DNA of 64,000 nt, from contig WQSN01000006.1 in NCBI GenBank assembly GCA_009787835.1, positions 23,538-87,537 of the forward strand, read 5' to 3'. The stretch is from Treponema sp. (GTDB lineage: Bacteria > Spirochaetota > Spirochaetia > Treponematales > Breznakiellaceae). Each line of letters opens with the position of its first letter. Within the stretch, counting starts at the first letter, position 1. Positions 18,385 to 28,628 of the stretch are shown piece after piece. The translations under genes were made by a program, and so were the position numbers. The notes beneath the pieces are model-generated. The model made no database searches. It was not told the DNA's origin and saw only the letters and a program-made list of their open reading frames with translations.

Positions 18385-20043
18385 ATGAAGATATCAGGAT
18401 TTGCTTTATCAGGATACAGTTTAATATTAGCAGTAATGGTTCTTGCGGGAACTGCCGCTGCCGGTTATGCGCAGGTTAATCAGGATGAATTACAGCAGGA
18501 TCTTCCGCCGGTTGTTTTTATTAATTATGAAGGCCCTCATGTGCGAATCGATACAAGGGAACAAATACGGCAGATTGGAGTTGTTTTAGGCAATCAGATA
18601 CCCGAAATTAATTTGGGTGCTTCATCAGTTTCCGGCGGATTTACAGATCAAGAGAGGGCGCAGTATTCATCCATAATTCAAGCGGGAGCGAGAAACCGCT
18701 ACTTTGTAATTCATTGTCTAACTGGTAACAGAGACGGAAAAATAGACGCTGATATTTTTGGTCTTGGAGTTGATGTAGGTGTTGATCATATACGGAACCT
18801 GCGTACCATAATTCAGGGGTACCTGCAGGCCGCCTATAACTACAGTGAAAGGGATGCTTCCCTGCTGGCGCAGTATATCACCATTTATAATGCCGTATAT
18901 CGCGGTAATTGGGATTATTTTTCCAATCGTTACGCTCAAATGGTTTTGGATAATCTTATCAGCGACAGAACCGGTCTTTCCATCCGATACGATGAATGGC
19001 CGGGAAGAACATTAATGCTCATTCCCATCGGGTATGGCGGCTTAAGTTCAGTTGATACTTCCGTTATTACAGACAGCCTGGTTATTGAAGAACTCAGAAG
19101 AGAGGAAGATCGCGGTATACCTCTGCGGATGGAAATTGTAGAGCTTAAAGAACGTGAAGCGGAAGAGGCGGAGCAAGCTGCCCAGGCTGAGCGTGAAGCG
19201 ATTAGGCAGGAAGAAAGGGAAATCGCTGAAGAAAGAATGGAAGCCGCTCAGGAAAGACAGGAAATTCAACAGGAAAGACAGCAGGTGCAACAGGAGCAGC
19301 AAGCGGGAACAATCACGCCGGAACAGGCCAGGGAGACAGAGCAGGAGCTTGACAGAAGAGAACAGGCAGTAGAGCAAAGAGAACAGGAAATTGAAAGACG
19401 TGAAGAAGTTGTAGAACAGCGCCGCGAAGAAGCGCAGAGGCTTGAAGAGTTCGCACAGGAAAAAGCGGAAGAAGCCCAGCAGGATCGTGAAGAAATTGCC
19501 CGCGATCAGCAGGAAGGAATTATAAATCAAAATATCGCGAGAACCGAATCAGTTCCTGAAAGCGGAATTATCGGCGTAACAATTGAAAGGCAAAGCCCGA
19601 CAATTCTCGGCAGGCTCATTCTCAGTACTGCTTCGGGGAGAGAACTCAGACGCTCTGCCTCGGCTTCTATCCATGTCAGAACAATCACTTTTACCGGAGG
19701 AAGAATCATCGCAATCGCGGGTGAAAATACAGGCAGCAGCACGGTACGCCTTGTCGAAATAGACCAGAATAATCTTGAGATATTAAGACAGGGTAATGAT
19801 GATATTATGACAGGCAGCCTGATTTGGGTAAACACAGGCGATCTTTACGCTATTACGGTTAACTCTGGCGACAATAGCTGCTATCTTGGCCGCTTTGACG
19901 CAAACCTAACTTTGCAGGCAAAATCCAGCGTCAGGGTGCATCCAAACGCGTCTGTATTAGTTCAGCAGGGTTATCTTATGACCCAGCGCGATAATGGCTC
20001 AGTTTTATTACTTAATCCCGCTAATTTAACGGAAAGCCGATAA
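18385..20043 (+). CDS. P83/100-family spirochetal antigen-like protein
   Basis: Signal peptide; PPVVFINYEGPHVRIDTREQIRQIGVVLG, long E/Q/R-rich coiled coil, C-terminal beta-rich domain. Confidence 0.8.
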   Translation: MKISGFALSGYSLILAVMVLAGTAAAGYAQVNQDELQQDLPPVVFINYEGPHVRIDTREQIRQIGVVLGNQIPEINLGASSVSGGFTDQERAQYSSIIQAGARNRYFVIHCLTGNRDGKIDADIFGLGVDVGVDHIRNLRTIIQGYLQAAYNYSERDASLLAQYITIYNAVYRGNWDYFSNRYAQMVLDNLISDRTGLSIRYDEWPGRTLMLIPIGYGGLSSVDTSVITDSLVIEELRREEDRGIPLRMEIVELKEREAEEAEQAAQAEREAIRQEEREIAEERMEAAQERQEIQQERQQVQQEQQAGTITPEQARETEQELDRREQAVEQREQEIERREEVVEQRREEAQRLEEFAQEKAEEAQQDREEIARDQQEGIINQNIARTESVPESGIIGVTIERQSPTILGRLILSTASGRELRRSASASIHVRTITFTGGRIIAIAGENTGSSTVRLVEIDQNNLEILRQGNDDIMTGSLIWVNTGDLYAITVNSGDNSCYLGRFDANLTLQAKSSVRVHPNASVLVQQGYLMTQRDNGSVLLLNPANLTESR

Positions 20044-20086
20044 GCTGTCACGACATTAAATGTTTTTTTGCAGTTCAGATAAATCT

Positions 20087-20680
20087 CTATTTCCCGTAGA
20101 TATGATCAAAACCGTGTAATAGTTCTTCGGCTTTTTCCCGGCAGCTTCCGCAGACTGTGCCGATTTTGGTCGCCTGCTGTAATTGATCCCAGGAGCGGGC
20201 GCCGTTTTTAAACGCGTTTTCAATGTCCCTGTCTGTGATGCCCAGGCAATGACAGATAACATTTGTTTCTTCCTTTAATAAACCCTGCCTGCCGGTTTTT
20301 GCAAGATAATCGTCAATTGCGGCGCGCAGGGCTTTGTCACCTAACACAGAACAGTGAATTTTAAAACTTGGTAATCCTCCCAGCTTGGCGACAAGATCTT
20401 CCGGTTTTATTTTATAGGCGTCTTCAATCTTCATTCCCTTTATTGTTTCGGAAAGCATGCTGGTAGAAGCGATTGCGCTTGCGCAGCCGTATGTTTTCCA
20501 GCGGACATCGGTTATAACATCATCTTTTATTCTTAACAGCATCATCATTTCATCGCCGCACTTTATGTTTCCGGTCTGGCCTTTGGCGTCAGGTGCGAAT
20601 TCTTTTTCATCTTCCAGAAGCGCGTTCCTCGGATTTGTAAAGTGTTCTTTAACCGTATCTGAATATAGCCAATCGGACAT
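20087..20680 (-). CDS. nifU: Fe-S cluster scaffold (NifU/IscU N-terminal domain plus BFD-like [2Fe-2S] domain)
   Basis: TYGCASAIASTSMLSETIKG, KIHCSVLG, ICHCLGITDRDIENA, GTVCGSCREKA. Confidence 0.9.
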   Translation of the reverse strand: MSDWLYSDTVKEHFTNPRNALLEDEKEFAPDAKGQTGNIKCGDEMMMLLRIKDDVITDVRWKTYGCASAIASTSMLSETIKGMKIEDAYKIKPEDLVAKLGGLPSFKIHCSVLGDKALRAAIDDYLAKTGRQGLLKEETNVICHCLGITDRDIENAFKNGARSWDQLQQATKIGTVCGSCREKAEELLHGFDHIYGK

Positions 20681-20698
20681 AATTTCCCTTATTATTTA

Positions 20699-21889
20699 TC
20701 ATGCGGACAATGTTGACATCGCCCTTAACCGCGCGATAATCGGCGGAAGCGTTTCAATTATATAATCAATATCGTATTCTGTAAGCCCCCACCCAAGGCT
20801 GAACCGGATTGAACCGTGCGCAAGCTCATGTTCAAGACCGGTTGCCAAAAGCACATGGGAAGGCTCCAGGCTTCCCGACGCACATGCCGAACCTGTGCTT
20901 GCCTCAATTCCCTGCATATCCATGGACAGGAGAATAGACTCGCCCTCTGCGCCGGGAAAGGAAATATTCAGTGTATTCGGCAGTATGTCTTTTGGGTGGC
21001 CGTTTATTTTTATGTCAGGAATATTTTTCTCAAGCCCCCGGCGCAGCCTGTCGCGAAGAGCGGTAATATAAATGCCGTATTTTTCTATATTTTCTGCGGC
21101 GGCTTCCGCAGCTTTTCCGAACCCAAATATGCCGGTATTATTGTATGTCCCTGCCCGTAAACTGTCTTCCTGATGGCCGCCGTGTATCAGCGGGAACAGC
21201 GGTGCGTCTTTTTTTTGATAAAGAGCGCCTACTCCTTTTGGACCATATATCTTGTGAGATGAAATTGTCAGGTAATCAACTCCCATCTCATTTGCATTAA
21301 GGGTTATTTTTCCGGCAGCCTGAACCGCGTCAATATGCATTAACGCGCCTGCGCTCTTTACCTGTGCGGTTATTTCCCAAATATCCTGCACTGTGCCGAT
21401 TTCATTGTTAGCTGCCATTACAGAAACAAAAAGCGTTTTATCGCTTAATGCGTCTTTCAGCGCGTCCATTTTTAATTTGCCGTATTCATCAACCGGAAGA
21501 ATTTTTACATTAAAGCCTTCTTTTTGCAAATACAGTGCTGAATTTAATACGCACGGATGCTCAATCGCTGTGGTTAATATCTCATTGCGCGCATTAACCT
21601 GTGAATTCTGAACGGGAGATTCGGCGAGACGGCGCATGGTATTAAAAACCATGTTATTGGCTTCCGACCCGCCCGAGGTAAAGATTATTGTTCCGTTTTC
21701 CGCGCCGATTAATTTACTGACTGCCTGGCGCGCCTGTTCCACCCTGGCGTGCGCCAGTCTGCCTCTTGCGTGCATGCTGGAAGCGTTCCCGAATACTTCC
21801 AAATCTTTAATCATCGCTGTTTTTACTTCAGGCGTCAGCGGAGTTGTCGCATTGTAATCAATATAAACTTTCCTTATTTTCTCGCTCAT
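20699..21889 (-). CDS. nifS: Cysteine desulfurase
   Basis: YIDYNATTPL, ISSHKIYGPKGVGALY, STGSACASGSLEPSHVLLA. Confidence 0.95.
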   Translation of the reverse strand: MSEKIRKVYIDYNATTPLTPEVKTAMIKDLEVFGNASSMHARGRLAHARVEQARQAVSKLIGAENGTIIFTSGGSEANNMVFNTMRRLAESPVQNSQVNARNEILTTAIEHPCVLNSALYLQKEGFNVKILPVDEYGKLKMDALKDALSDKTLFVSVMAANNEIGTVQDIWEITAQVKSAGALMHIDAVQAAGKITLNANEMGVDYLTISSHKIYGPKGVGALYQKKDAPLFPLIHGGHQEDSLRAGTYNNTGIFGFGKAAEAAAENIEKYGIYITALRDRLRRGLEKNIPDIKINGHPKDILPNTLNISFPGAEGESILLSMDMQGIEASTGSACASGSLEPSHVLLATGLEHELAHGSIRFSLGWGLTEYDIDYIIETLPPIIARLRAMSTLSA

Positions 21890-21964
21890 ATTGGCTTAAT
21901 TTTAGCAGATAAAAAATAAATAATGAAGAACCCGCGGACAGCGTGATCGCATGAGAAGAATTAA

Positions 21965-22765
21965 TTATGTTTTTTCTTTTAGTTCTTTTTTTACTTCTTC
22001 CAGCCGTTTGTTTAACGCCGCTATCGTTCTTTCCAGCCTTGTTTTTTCCTTTTCCAGCATATTAAGCGGATCTTCTTCCTTTTCCTTGCCGCGCACCTGT
22101 ATCTTTACCGTATCAGGACTCTTTCCCCTGATTAGCGCTGTTTCGGCTGCTTTACGCTCATCTCCGTCACGGATACCTGCAAGGAAGCGCATATTGTCGG
22201 CGCCTACTTCCGGATCGATGTCATATTCGAACATTTTAATAGCTGTATTGGCCGCAGCTCTTGGAATGCGCAGCATCCGGTCAACATAATCTTCAAAACG
22301 AACTCCTATACTTGTGCAAAGCTCATGGGCCTTCAGCAGATGTTTACCCATCTCCTTTACAAGTGCGCCGTTGTTTTTCAGGAATTTGCCGCGTATAACT
22401 TCGGTCAATTTTAATAGTTCAGGCGAAGCGGAAAAAACATCATTATAAATTTTTTTAACTTCGGCTTTTTCCAGCAGTGCGTGGAATATCGCCCAGAATT
22501 CACAATTGTGCGCGCGCGGAGAGAGAGAGCCGCCTCTGGAACACGCGTGCAAGTGGTGGGCGTATTCGTGAATGGCCGTGTAAAGCAGCAGATTCTGCCC
22601 TGTTTCATCCGGCTGGAAATTACGGTTGTGGATTATTATTTCCCTTGACTGCGGCTTGTAAAGGCCGTTTACTTTTTTGCTTTTTTTTCCTGAAAATACA
22701 AGCGAGAACTCTATAGGCGCATCTTCGATAATTAACAGTTTTTCTTTTACTTTATCCTGATTCAT
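21965..22765 (-). CDS. Putative zinc metallopeptidase-like protein with C-terminal coiled coil
   Basis: LLLYTAIHEYAHHLHA (HExxH-like) and HNCEFWAIFHALLEKAE. Confidence 0.6.
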   Translation of the reverse strand: MNQDKVKEKLLIIEDAPIEFSLVFSGKKSKKVNGLYKPQSREIIIHNRNFQPDETGQNLLLYTAIHEYAHHLHACSRGGSLSPRAHNCEFWAIFHALLEKAEVKKIYNDVFSASPELLKLTEVIRGKFLKNNGALVKEMGKHLLKAHELCTSIGVRFEDYVDRMLRIPRAAANTAIKMFEYDIDPEVGADNMRFLAGIRDGDERKAAETALIRGKSPDTVKIQVRGKEKEEDPLNMLEKEKTRLERTIAALNKRLEEVKKELKEKT

Positions 22766-22773
22766 TTACACTC

Positions 22774-23517
22774 CTATATGTACTCTTCAATTTTTTCCAG
22801 GGCGAGCGCGGCGGCGGCTACGCAGGCTGTTTCCGTGCGCAGCGCCCGGCTTCCCATGGACAGCCGCAAAAAGCCCGCCTGCTCAAATAAATTCCGCTCT
22901 CTGTCAGACCAGCCTCTTTCGGGGCCAACTGCCAATACCGCAGGCCGGCTTGTCGGGCCAAGGTGAAAGAAAGAGCCTTCGGGGCGTATATTATCCAGCG
23001 CCAGCAGGAATGGAATGCGTTTATCGCCGGTTGTTTCCCACGGCCGATCTGACAGCCATTTATCCAATGAGTCATGAATGGTTATTGAAGGTATTAATGT
23101 ATCGCGCGCCTGAATCGCCCCTTCGATTACTGCCGTATGAGCGCCGCCATCGCTGAATAGTTTTGTGTCACGGTAGCTTTTTTCTCCAAGATCTGTCCCG
23201 GCAAAATCTATGGCGGACACTCCAATGTTGGAGAGATCCCGCAAAAGGCGGCGTATCTGGATTGGTCGCACAAAGGCGGCCAGGATTCGAATCGGCAAAC
23301 GTTTTCCGGGCGGCTCACTGACCTGCAAGGAAACAAATATTGAACCGTCGAAATTGATTTTTTCTATTTTACCTGTCCCCTTCATACCGCCGATGATTCC
23401 GGCTTCAAATGTGTCGCCGGCTTTTTTATGCAGTACTTTTATCAGGTGAATTGTTCTTTCATCGCGTCTTGAAAGATTGCGTCCCAGTTCATATTCTTCA
23501 AATAAAATAATGTTCAC
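22774..23517 (-). CDS. rsmE: 16S rRNA (uracil1498-N3)-methyltransferase (GTG start)
   Basis: SPOUT-type AVGPERGWSDRERNLFEQAGFLRLSMGSRALRTETA. Confidence 0.9.
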   Translation of the reverse strand: MNIILFEEYELGRNLSRRDERTIHLIKVLHKKAGDTFEAGIIGGMKGTGKIEKINFDGSIFVSLQVSEPPGKRLPIRILAAFVRPIQIRRLLRDLSNIGVSAIDFAGTDLGEKSYRDTKLFSDGGAHTAVIEGAIQARDTLIPSITIHDSLDKWLSDRPWETTGDKRIPFLLALDNIRPEGSFFHLGPTSRPAVLAVGPERGWSDRERNLFEQAGFLRLSMGSRALRTETACVAAAALALEKIEEYI

Positions 23518-23523
23518 AGGATC

Positions 23524-23529
23524 AGTATA
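23524..23529 (-). promoter_or_regulatory. Predicted -10 element 6 nt before the GTG start of rsmE
   Basis: Minus strand TATACT-GATCCT-GTG(23517); -35 weak. Confidence 0.4.
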
Positions 23530-23577
23530 TTAAAAAATTACGCGAACTGAAACCGGGTATGTGCGGATAAAAGGGAC

Positions 23578-25683
23578 TTAATCGAAATTGAATTCTTTAC
23601 TGTCAATATTAATTTTATCGCGCACATCATTGGATACAAGTGCGCGTTTTCTATATTGAGTTGTTTTTGATACAAGGATTTTCGCGCGGACAGCGGGGCG
23701 GCCGTTAACGGTAAAACCTGTTTCAGGCGACCAGGAAAAAGTACATTCGCCCGTATCCATTCCGAAACACCAATGGGAAGCTTTTTCATTGCGTAAAAGT
23801 CCCCTGATCATCGCGTAGGCTTTATTCACGGGATCATCGGCGCTGTTGTTCAGCGGAGAGCCGAAACAGGCGAAAATTGTGTCTTTCTCATACCCTGTGA
23901 CAACAGCGTCGGCGTTAAAAATAAATTCTTTCGCCGCGGAGAAAAATATTTTCTGCGCGCTGCCTGCCTCGTCCGGATTTTCCTGATCTTCCTCCGTCAG
24001 CAGTTTAATGTCTTTAATCGCGACTACTGCGGCTTTCTTTACGACAACTTCAGACGGCTGCGGTTTTCCTGAACATATTAAATTCTGCAGTACATCGCCT
24101 GAAACAACCGCGCCGTAAGCGGAACGGAAAAGATGCGCCCTGCGTACAAGGCATATAAGCCTGCATAAAAAAATAACTAGGGTTCCCGCGGCCGACGCTC
24201 CAAGAACAATTACAGGATCAATCCAGTATCCATTAATTATAAAGCTCCAGCCGAAAGCAGCAGCGGCAAGCGCGCCGCAGTTAAGCCCGGAGATCAGCAG
24301 GAGAGCGGGCCTGAGCCTGAATATAATCAGTAAAATGACAAACGCCGCGGCGGCGGACCAGAATAGCGCATAACGGTCATTCGCGTGTTTTATATGGCTG
24401 CCTGTAATCAAAGCGTTTGCGAGAAGAGCCGAATATTCGGTGCTGCCCCTCGTGCCAATTATGCAGAATGATGATGAAAGTTCGTCCGCAAGTCTTGAGT
24501 GCAGGCGCACCAGTTCGCTGTGCTGTTCCCGCATCGTGTTAAAAGACGCGATAATTTTATTACGCGTTTCTGTCAGCATCGCAAGCTCTTCTTCGTTCAA
24601 CGCTTCTTCATCCGCTATGACTTCCTCGTAGCCTCTTATCAGAATCATTTCCGCGGGACCGAAAAGATAATCTTCCAGGCTTCTGAAAAATATGGAACGC
24701 GCGTTTTTCCATGCGGCGCGTTTTTCATTATCCGGCGCCCTTAAAAGTTCCTGGCGGAGATCCGCCGCATAATCATCAAGGTAAAGGGGTGAATATTCAG
24801 GCAGTGTCTGTGACAGTGCGCCAAGTTCATTGGCTTCCTTCAGCAGATTGCGCATAACGCGCCACGCTTCTTCGTATTCGCGGAAAATTGTGATGTTTAT
24901 TCTGCGAAAGCCGCCGCCCTGTCCTCCCGTTATGATATTGCCGTTTTTGTCCAGCGGGATTTCAATATCATTTCCGTCGTATCCGCGCAGCAGAAGAACC
25001 AGCCCTTCCTCGGCGTGATTTATTTCAGCGCCTGCGTAACGCTGTTTTATAATGCGGTATACTGGGTGTTCCAATGATGATTCAGGTTCTACCGGCTGAA
25101 CGCGCCTGAGTATTCCGTCGCTGTCAAATAAAGGTTCTGTTCCCGCTTCAAGATAATTTCCGAATACGGAAATGGAACGTATCAGATCTTCATCTCTTTC
25201 GATTAAGGCGGAAAGAAGGCGTTCCTTGCTTTGTTCCGTCAGCCCAACCAGACTGTCAACATAAAACGGCGCGTCCACAGGCGATACCAATCCTGACCGG
25301 ATAGCGTCGAACAGGTTGCGGATATTACCGCCTAACAGATCGTATTCATCTGAGAAACGCATGCGAATTTCGCTTTCACTTCCTGTATTGAGAGAAGAAG
25401 AGCCTGTAACTCTGGCGGTAACAATTAAATATGATGCGTCCAGTTCTGTCATGGCCATTAGTACATTAAAAATATCGCCGCTTTCAACAAATTCATCTGT
25501 ATTAATTATTAAAATTTCCCGCGCTACAGACGGCGTCTGACGCTGGCTCAGGAAAAAATCGTAGATGGGCCCCAATTTAGGTCCGGAAACCAAAAAATTA
25601 ATTAAAAACGCTGTTCCTATGGCGCAAAAAAAACCGCCAAGGAGGAAAATAACCGACTTTTTAAAAGAAATCATTACCGGCAT
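23578..25683 (-). CDS. CHASE2-like sensor protein with class III nucleotide-cyclase-like C-terminus
   Basis: Single N-terminal TM, ILIINTDEFVESGDIFNVLMAMTEL and GGNIRNLF regions, further TM segments, then VVAIKDIKLL ... YEKDTIFACFGSP ... GMDTGE cyclase-like motifs. Confidence 0.7.
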   Translation of the reverse strand: MPVMISFKKSVIFLLGGFFCAIGTAFLINFLVSGPKLGPIYDFFLSQRQTPSVAREILIINTDEFVESGDIFNVLMAMTELDASYLIVTARVTGSSSLNTGSESEIRMRFSDEYDLLGGNIRNLFDAIRSGLVSPVDAPFYVDSLVGLTEQSKERLLSALIERDEDLIRSISVFGNYLEAGTEPLFDSDGILRRVQPVEPESSLEHPVYRIIKQRYAGAEINHAEEGLVLLLRGYDGNDIEIPLDKNGNIITGGQGGGFRRINITIFREYEEAWRVMRNLLKEANELGALSQTLPEYSPLYLDDYAADLRQELLRAPDNEKRAAWKNARSIFFRSLEDYLFGPAEMILIRGYEEVIADEEALNEEELAMLTETRNKIIASFNTMREQHSELVRLHSRLADELSSSFCIIGTRGSTEYSALLANALITGSHIKHANDRYALFWSAAAAFVILLIIFRLRPALLLISGLNCGALAAAAFGWSFIINGYWIDPVIVLGASAAGTLVIFLCRLICLVRRAHLFRSAYGAVVSGDVLQNLICSGKPQPSEVVVKKAAVVAIKDIKLLTEEDQENPDEAGSAQKIFFSAAKEFIFNADAVVTGYEKDTIFACFGSPLNNSADDPVNKAYAMIRGLLRNEKASHWCFGMDTGECTFSWSPETGFTVNGRPAVRAKILVSKTTQYRKRALVSNDVRDKINIDSKEFNFD

Positions 25684-25837
25684 CTATGATATAAATTTCG
25701 GCATAATTTTCAAAAACGGTAAGAGGTCAGTAGCCAAAGGTACTGGAAGCTTCGCTTTTCCGCGCTGAAATAATTTTTTTTTAGCTTGAGTAAAGCAAAA
25801 CGGCATCTTCGCGCCATATATGGGTGGAGGTTATATT

Positions 25838-26839
25838 ATGAAAAAATTTCGTTTTGCCCTGTTGGGCATGGTTGTCATTCTTTACCTTCTTTATTCCTGT
25901 TCACATGAAGAAAAAGATCACGCGGAACAGGCGGTAACCGGAGAAGAAGTAATGGATGATGAAGCAGCTAATGAAGAGGAAACGCCGGGAGAAGGAACGG
26001 AGGAACATTCCGGCGCAGAAAATGAGATCTCATCGCAGGAAGATGATGAGCTGGAACCGGATGATGAAGAGTATACAGAGCCATCAGATCATTCATCATC
26101 AAATGAGGGTAATCCTGGTGGCGATGGCGCTTCTTCGGATAATAAGCCGGATGAAGACAGGGATCCCTATTCAGCGGAGGAGGATACAATGATTTTGAAT
26201 TTACTGATCAATGAATTGCGCATCACATACTCTAAACCAAAAGTTGAGTATATTGAATTCAAAATTATTTCTTCCGGTAATCTGGGCGGAGTGCGGGTAT
26301 TCGCGGCGAGTAACCATAATAATCCCCTGCTTTATGAATTCGCTCCTGTGGATGTAAAGAAAGGCGATTATATTACGCTCCATCTTCGCACACCGGACGC
26401 GGCGCTGTGTGTTAATGAATACGGTAGTAATTTGGCCGAATCAGGCGGTGAAGACTCTTCCATAAACGCGCGGGATTTCTGGGTTCCGGGAAGCGTAAAA
26501 CTTCTTCGTGATACAGATATAATTTATGCGCTGGCTCAGGATGATAGTGTATTGGACGCGGTATTAATAACGAATAAACCGGATTTAATGTGGTCTGAAA
26601 TATCAAAACAGGATTATTATTCTGAAATTGTTGAATCTTTATTTAACCATGACGCGTGGAAATCCGCGGATGGAAATATGCCCGCTCCCGCGGATGCAGT
26701 TAACAGCTCAAAAACAACTTCGACTCAGACTATATGCCGTGATGAAACAATAAAAGACACCAATACCGCGTCTGACTGGTATATTGCCGCAAGAAGCAGC
26801 TCCACACCGGGGCAGAGAAACAATCCAAAAAGACTTTAA
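25838..26839 (+). CDS. Lipoprotein with acidic linker and lamin-tail-domain-like C-terminal domain
   Basis: Lipobox LLYSC; E/D-rich residues; INELRITYSKPKVEYIEFKIISSGNLGGVRVFAASNHN ... SSSTPGQRNNP pattern. Confidence 0.6.
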   Translation: MKKFRFALLGMVVILYLLYSCSHEEKDHAEQAVTGEEVMDDEAANEEETPGEGTEEHSGAENEISSQEDDELEPDDEEYTEPSDHSSSNEGNPGGDGASSDNKPDEDRDPYSAEEDTMILNLLINELRITYSKPKVEYIEFKIISSGNLGGVRVFAASNHNNPLLYEFAPVDVKKGDYITLHLRTPDAALCVNEYGSNLAESGGEDSSINARDFWVPGSVKLLRDTDIIYALAQDDSVLDAVLITNKPDLMWSEISKQDYYSEIVESLFNHDAWKSADGNMPAPADAVNSSKTTSTQTICRDETIKDTNTASDWYIAARSSSTPGQRNNPKRL

Positions 26840-26989
26840 TTTTTTGTGCGAACCGGAATTATTCATTTTGTATTTATTTTTTTTTATATTTATATCAAGG
26901 AGTCTGGTTAAATAAACTCAGCTCTGCCGCGCGGATACTCAATTTTTCCGGTTCGCAGCGGCTCACTGGAATTTTTCCCATTTATTCAC

Positions 26990-26995
26990 TAAAAT
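26990..26995 (+). promoter_or_regulatory. Predicted -10 element 6 nt before murG
   Basis: TAAAAT-ATCAAC-ATG(27002); no Shine-Dalgarno; -35 weak. Confidence 0.35.
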
Positions 26996-27001
26996 ATCAA
27001 C

Positions 27002-28132
27002 ATGGTTAACATCGCTTTTACCGGGGGAGGGACAGGAGGGCATATTTTCCCCGGTTTGGCAGTAGCGGCGGAATTAAAAAAAATGTTAACAGATCAGGAT
27101 TTCAGGCTTTTCTGGATAGGTTCCGCGTCAGGTATGGATCGCGGAATTGTAGAAGATGCGGGCATAGAGTTTTTCGGCATTCCATCGGGTAAATTAAGAC
27201 GTTACTTTTCATTAAGAACCATTATGGATTTTTTCAGGGTCATCGCGGGATTTTTCGCGGCGCGTAAAATCCTTAAAAAGCAAAAGGCATTTCTGCTTTT
27301 TTCCAAAGGCGGGTTTGTCAGCGTGCCTCCGTGCGCTGCCGCATCTTCGCTTAAAATTCCTGTTTTTACCCATGAATCAGATTTTAGTCCCGGGCTTGCG
27401 ACAAGGCTCAACGCGCGTTCCGCGCTGCGCTCGGGCGGCAGAATATTTACAGCATATAATGAAACGGGCGGCTTTTTTCCTGAGGCTGTCCGTGATCACA
27501 TAACGGTATGCGGCAATCCTGTGCGCGCTGTTTTCCGTTCCGCTGACGCCGTGAAGGGCAGAGCTTTTCTGGGATTGGATAATGCGCATAACAGTGAAGG
27601 AGAGCGTATTCTGCTGGTTCTTGGCGGCAGTCAGGGAGCGCGTGAAATAAACGAACTCATTCGCGCCGCTTTACCGGAATTGATAAAACATTATATTGTA
27701 GCGCATCAAACCGGTCCCAATCTGTCATGGGATTTGCCTGCTTCTGAACGGTACAAACCTTTTCCGTTTTTCAGGGAGGAGATGCCCCATGTTATGGCAG
27801 CGGCGGAACTGATACTCGGCAGAAGTGGCGCGGGCATTTGGGAATGGGCTGTCGCAGGCAAACCAATGATTCTTGTGCCATTGTGCGGTTCCGGTACAAG
27901 AGGCGATCAGATTGAAAACGCAAGATTTTTTTATCAGGCGGGAGCTGCAATTGTTTTGCATCAAAGCGTACAGGCTGGCGAAGAAGCAAGTCCTCAAGCG
28001 CTGATACGGGCTGTAAATTCACTTGCGGTAGATTCAGAAAAACGGACAAAAATGGCATGTTCTTCATCAAAGATTGGGGAACGCGACGGCGCGAAGCTGA
28101 TAGCCTGTGTCCTGACCGAAGCAATTAAATAA
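27002..28132 (+). CDS. murG: UDP-GlcNAc--undecaprenyl-pyrophosphoryl-MurNAc-pentapeptide GlcNAc transferase
   Basis: FTGGGTGGHIFPGLAVA, VLGGSQGAREINE, LGRSGAGIWEWAVAGKPMILVPL. Confidence 0.95.
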   Translation: MVNIAFTGGGTGGHIFPGLAVAAELKKMLTDQDFRLFWIGSASGMDRGIVEDAGIEFFGIPSGKLRRYFSLRTIMDFFRVIAGFFAARKILKKQKAFLLFSKGGFVSVPPCAAASSLKIPVFTHESDFSPGLATRLNARSALRSGGRIFTAYNETGGFFPEAVRDHITVCGNPVRAVFRSADAVKGRAFLGLDNAHNSEGERILLVLGGSQGAREINELIRAALPELIKHYIVAHQTGPNLSWDLPASERYKPFPFFREEMPHVMAAAELILGRSGAGIWEWAVAGKPMILVPLCGSGTRGDQIENARFFYQAGAAIVLHQSVQAGEEASPQALIRAVNSLAVDSEKRTKMACSSSKIGERDGAKLIACVLTEAIK

Positions 28133-28151
28133 TTATATCAAGAGGAGAAAA

Positions 28152-28628
28152 ATGAATTTTGCGGTTATTGATTTTATTTTAATAGCATTGATAGGACTCT
28201 TTATTATCCGCTGTTATCTGAAAGGTTTTATCAGCGAGATTTTATCAATGGCGGCGATTGTGCTTGGCATTCTGTCGTCATTGTTCTTTTACAAAAACGG
28301 AGCGGATTTTTTAAGGGAAAGGTTCTGGCCGGAATTAAAAGCAATACCGGAAATTTTAAGCTTTGTCGCTTTATTTATTATAGTATTTGCAGTAGTAAAA
28401 CTTCTTGAAATCATGCTTAAAGGAATTATTACCGGGATTAAACTTGGCGGCGCGGACCGTTTCCTTGGAATAATTTTCGGACTGGCGGAAGGGATAGCGG
28501 TTGTCAGTCTGATTCTGTTCATCCTCAGGATTCAGCCGCTTTTTGATCCATCTCCGATATTAACGGACAGTTTCTTCGCGGATTTGCTTTTACCCCTGAT
28601 TACCGGAACGGAGGCTTCCGGTGTTTGA
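28152..28628 (+). CDS. cvpA: CvpA-family membrane protein
   Basis: NFAVIDFILIALIGLFIIRCYLKGFISEILSMAAIVLG, four TM segments. Confidence 0.85.
   Translation: MNFAVIDFILIALIGLFIIRCYLKGFISEILSMAAIVLGILSSLFFYKNGADFLRERFWPELKAIPEILSFVALFIIVFAVVKLLEIMLKGIITGIKLGGADRFLGIIFGLAEGIAVVSLILFILRIQPLFDPSPILTDSFFADLLLPLITGTEASGV

Noticed and set aside
19048-19530. Minus-strand Leu/Phe-rich 160-aa ORF
   Set aside because: Antisense shadow of the E/Q/R-rich coiled coil of the P83/100-like gene.
26840-27001. Possible riboswitch or leader upstream of murG
   Set aside because: No stable hairpin or known motif, and the -10 position suggests the transcript starts at the murG ATG.
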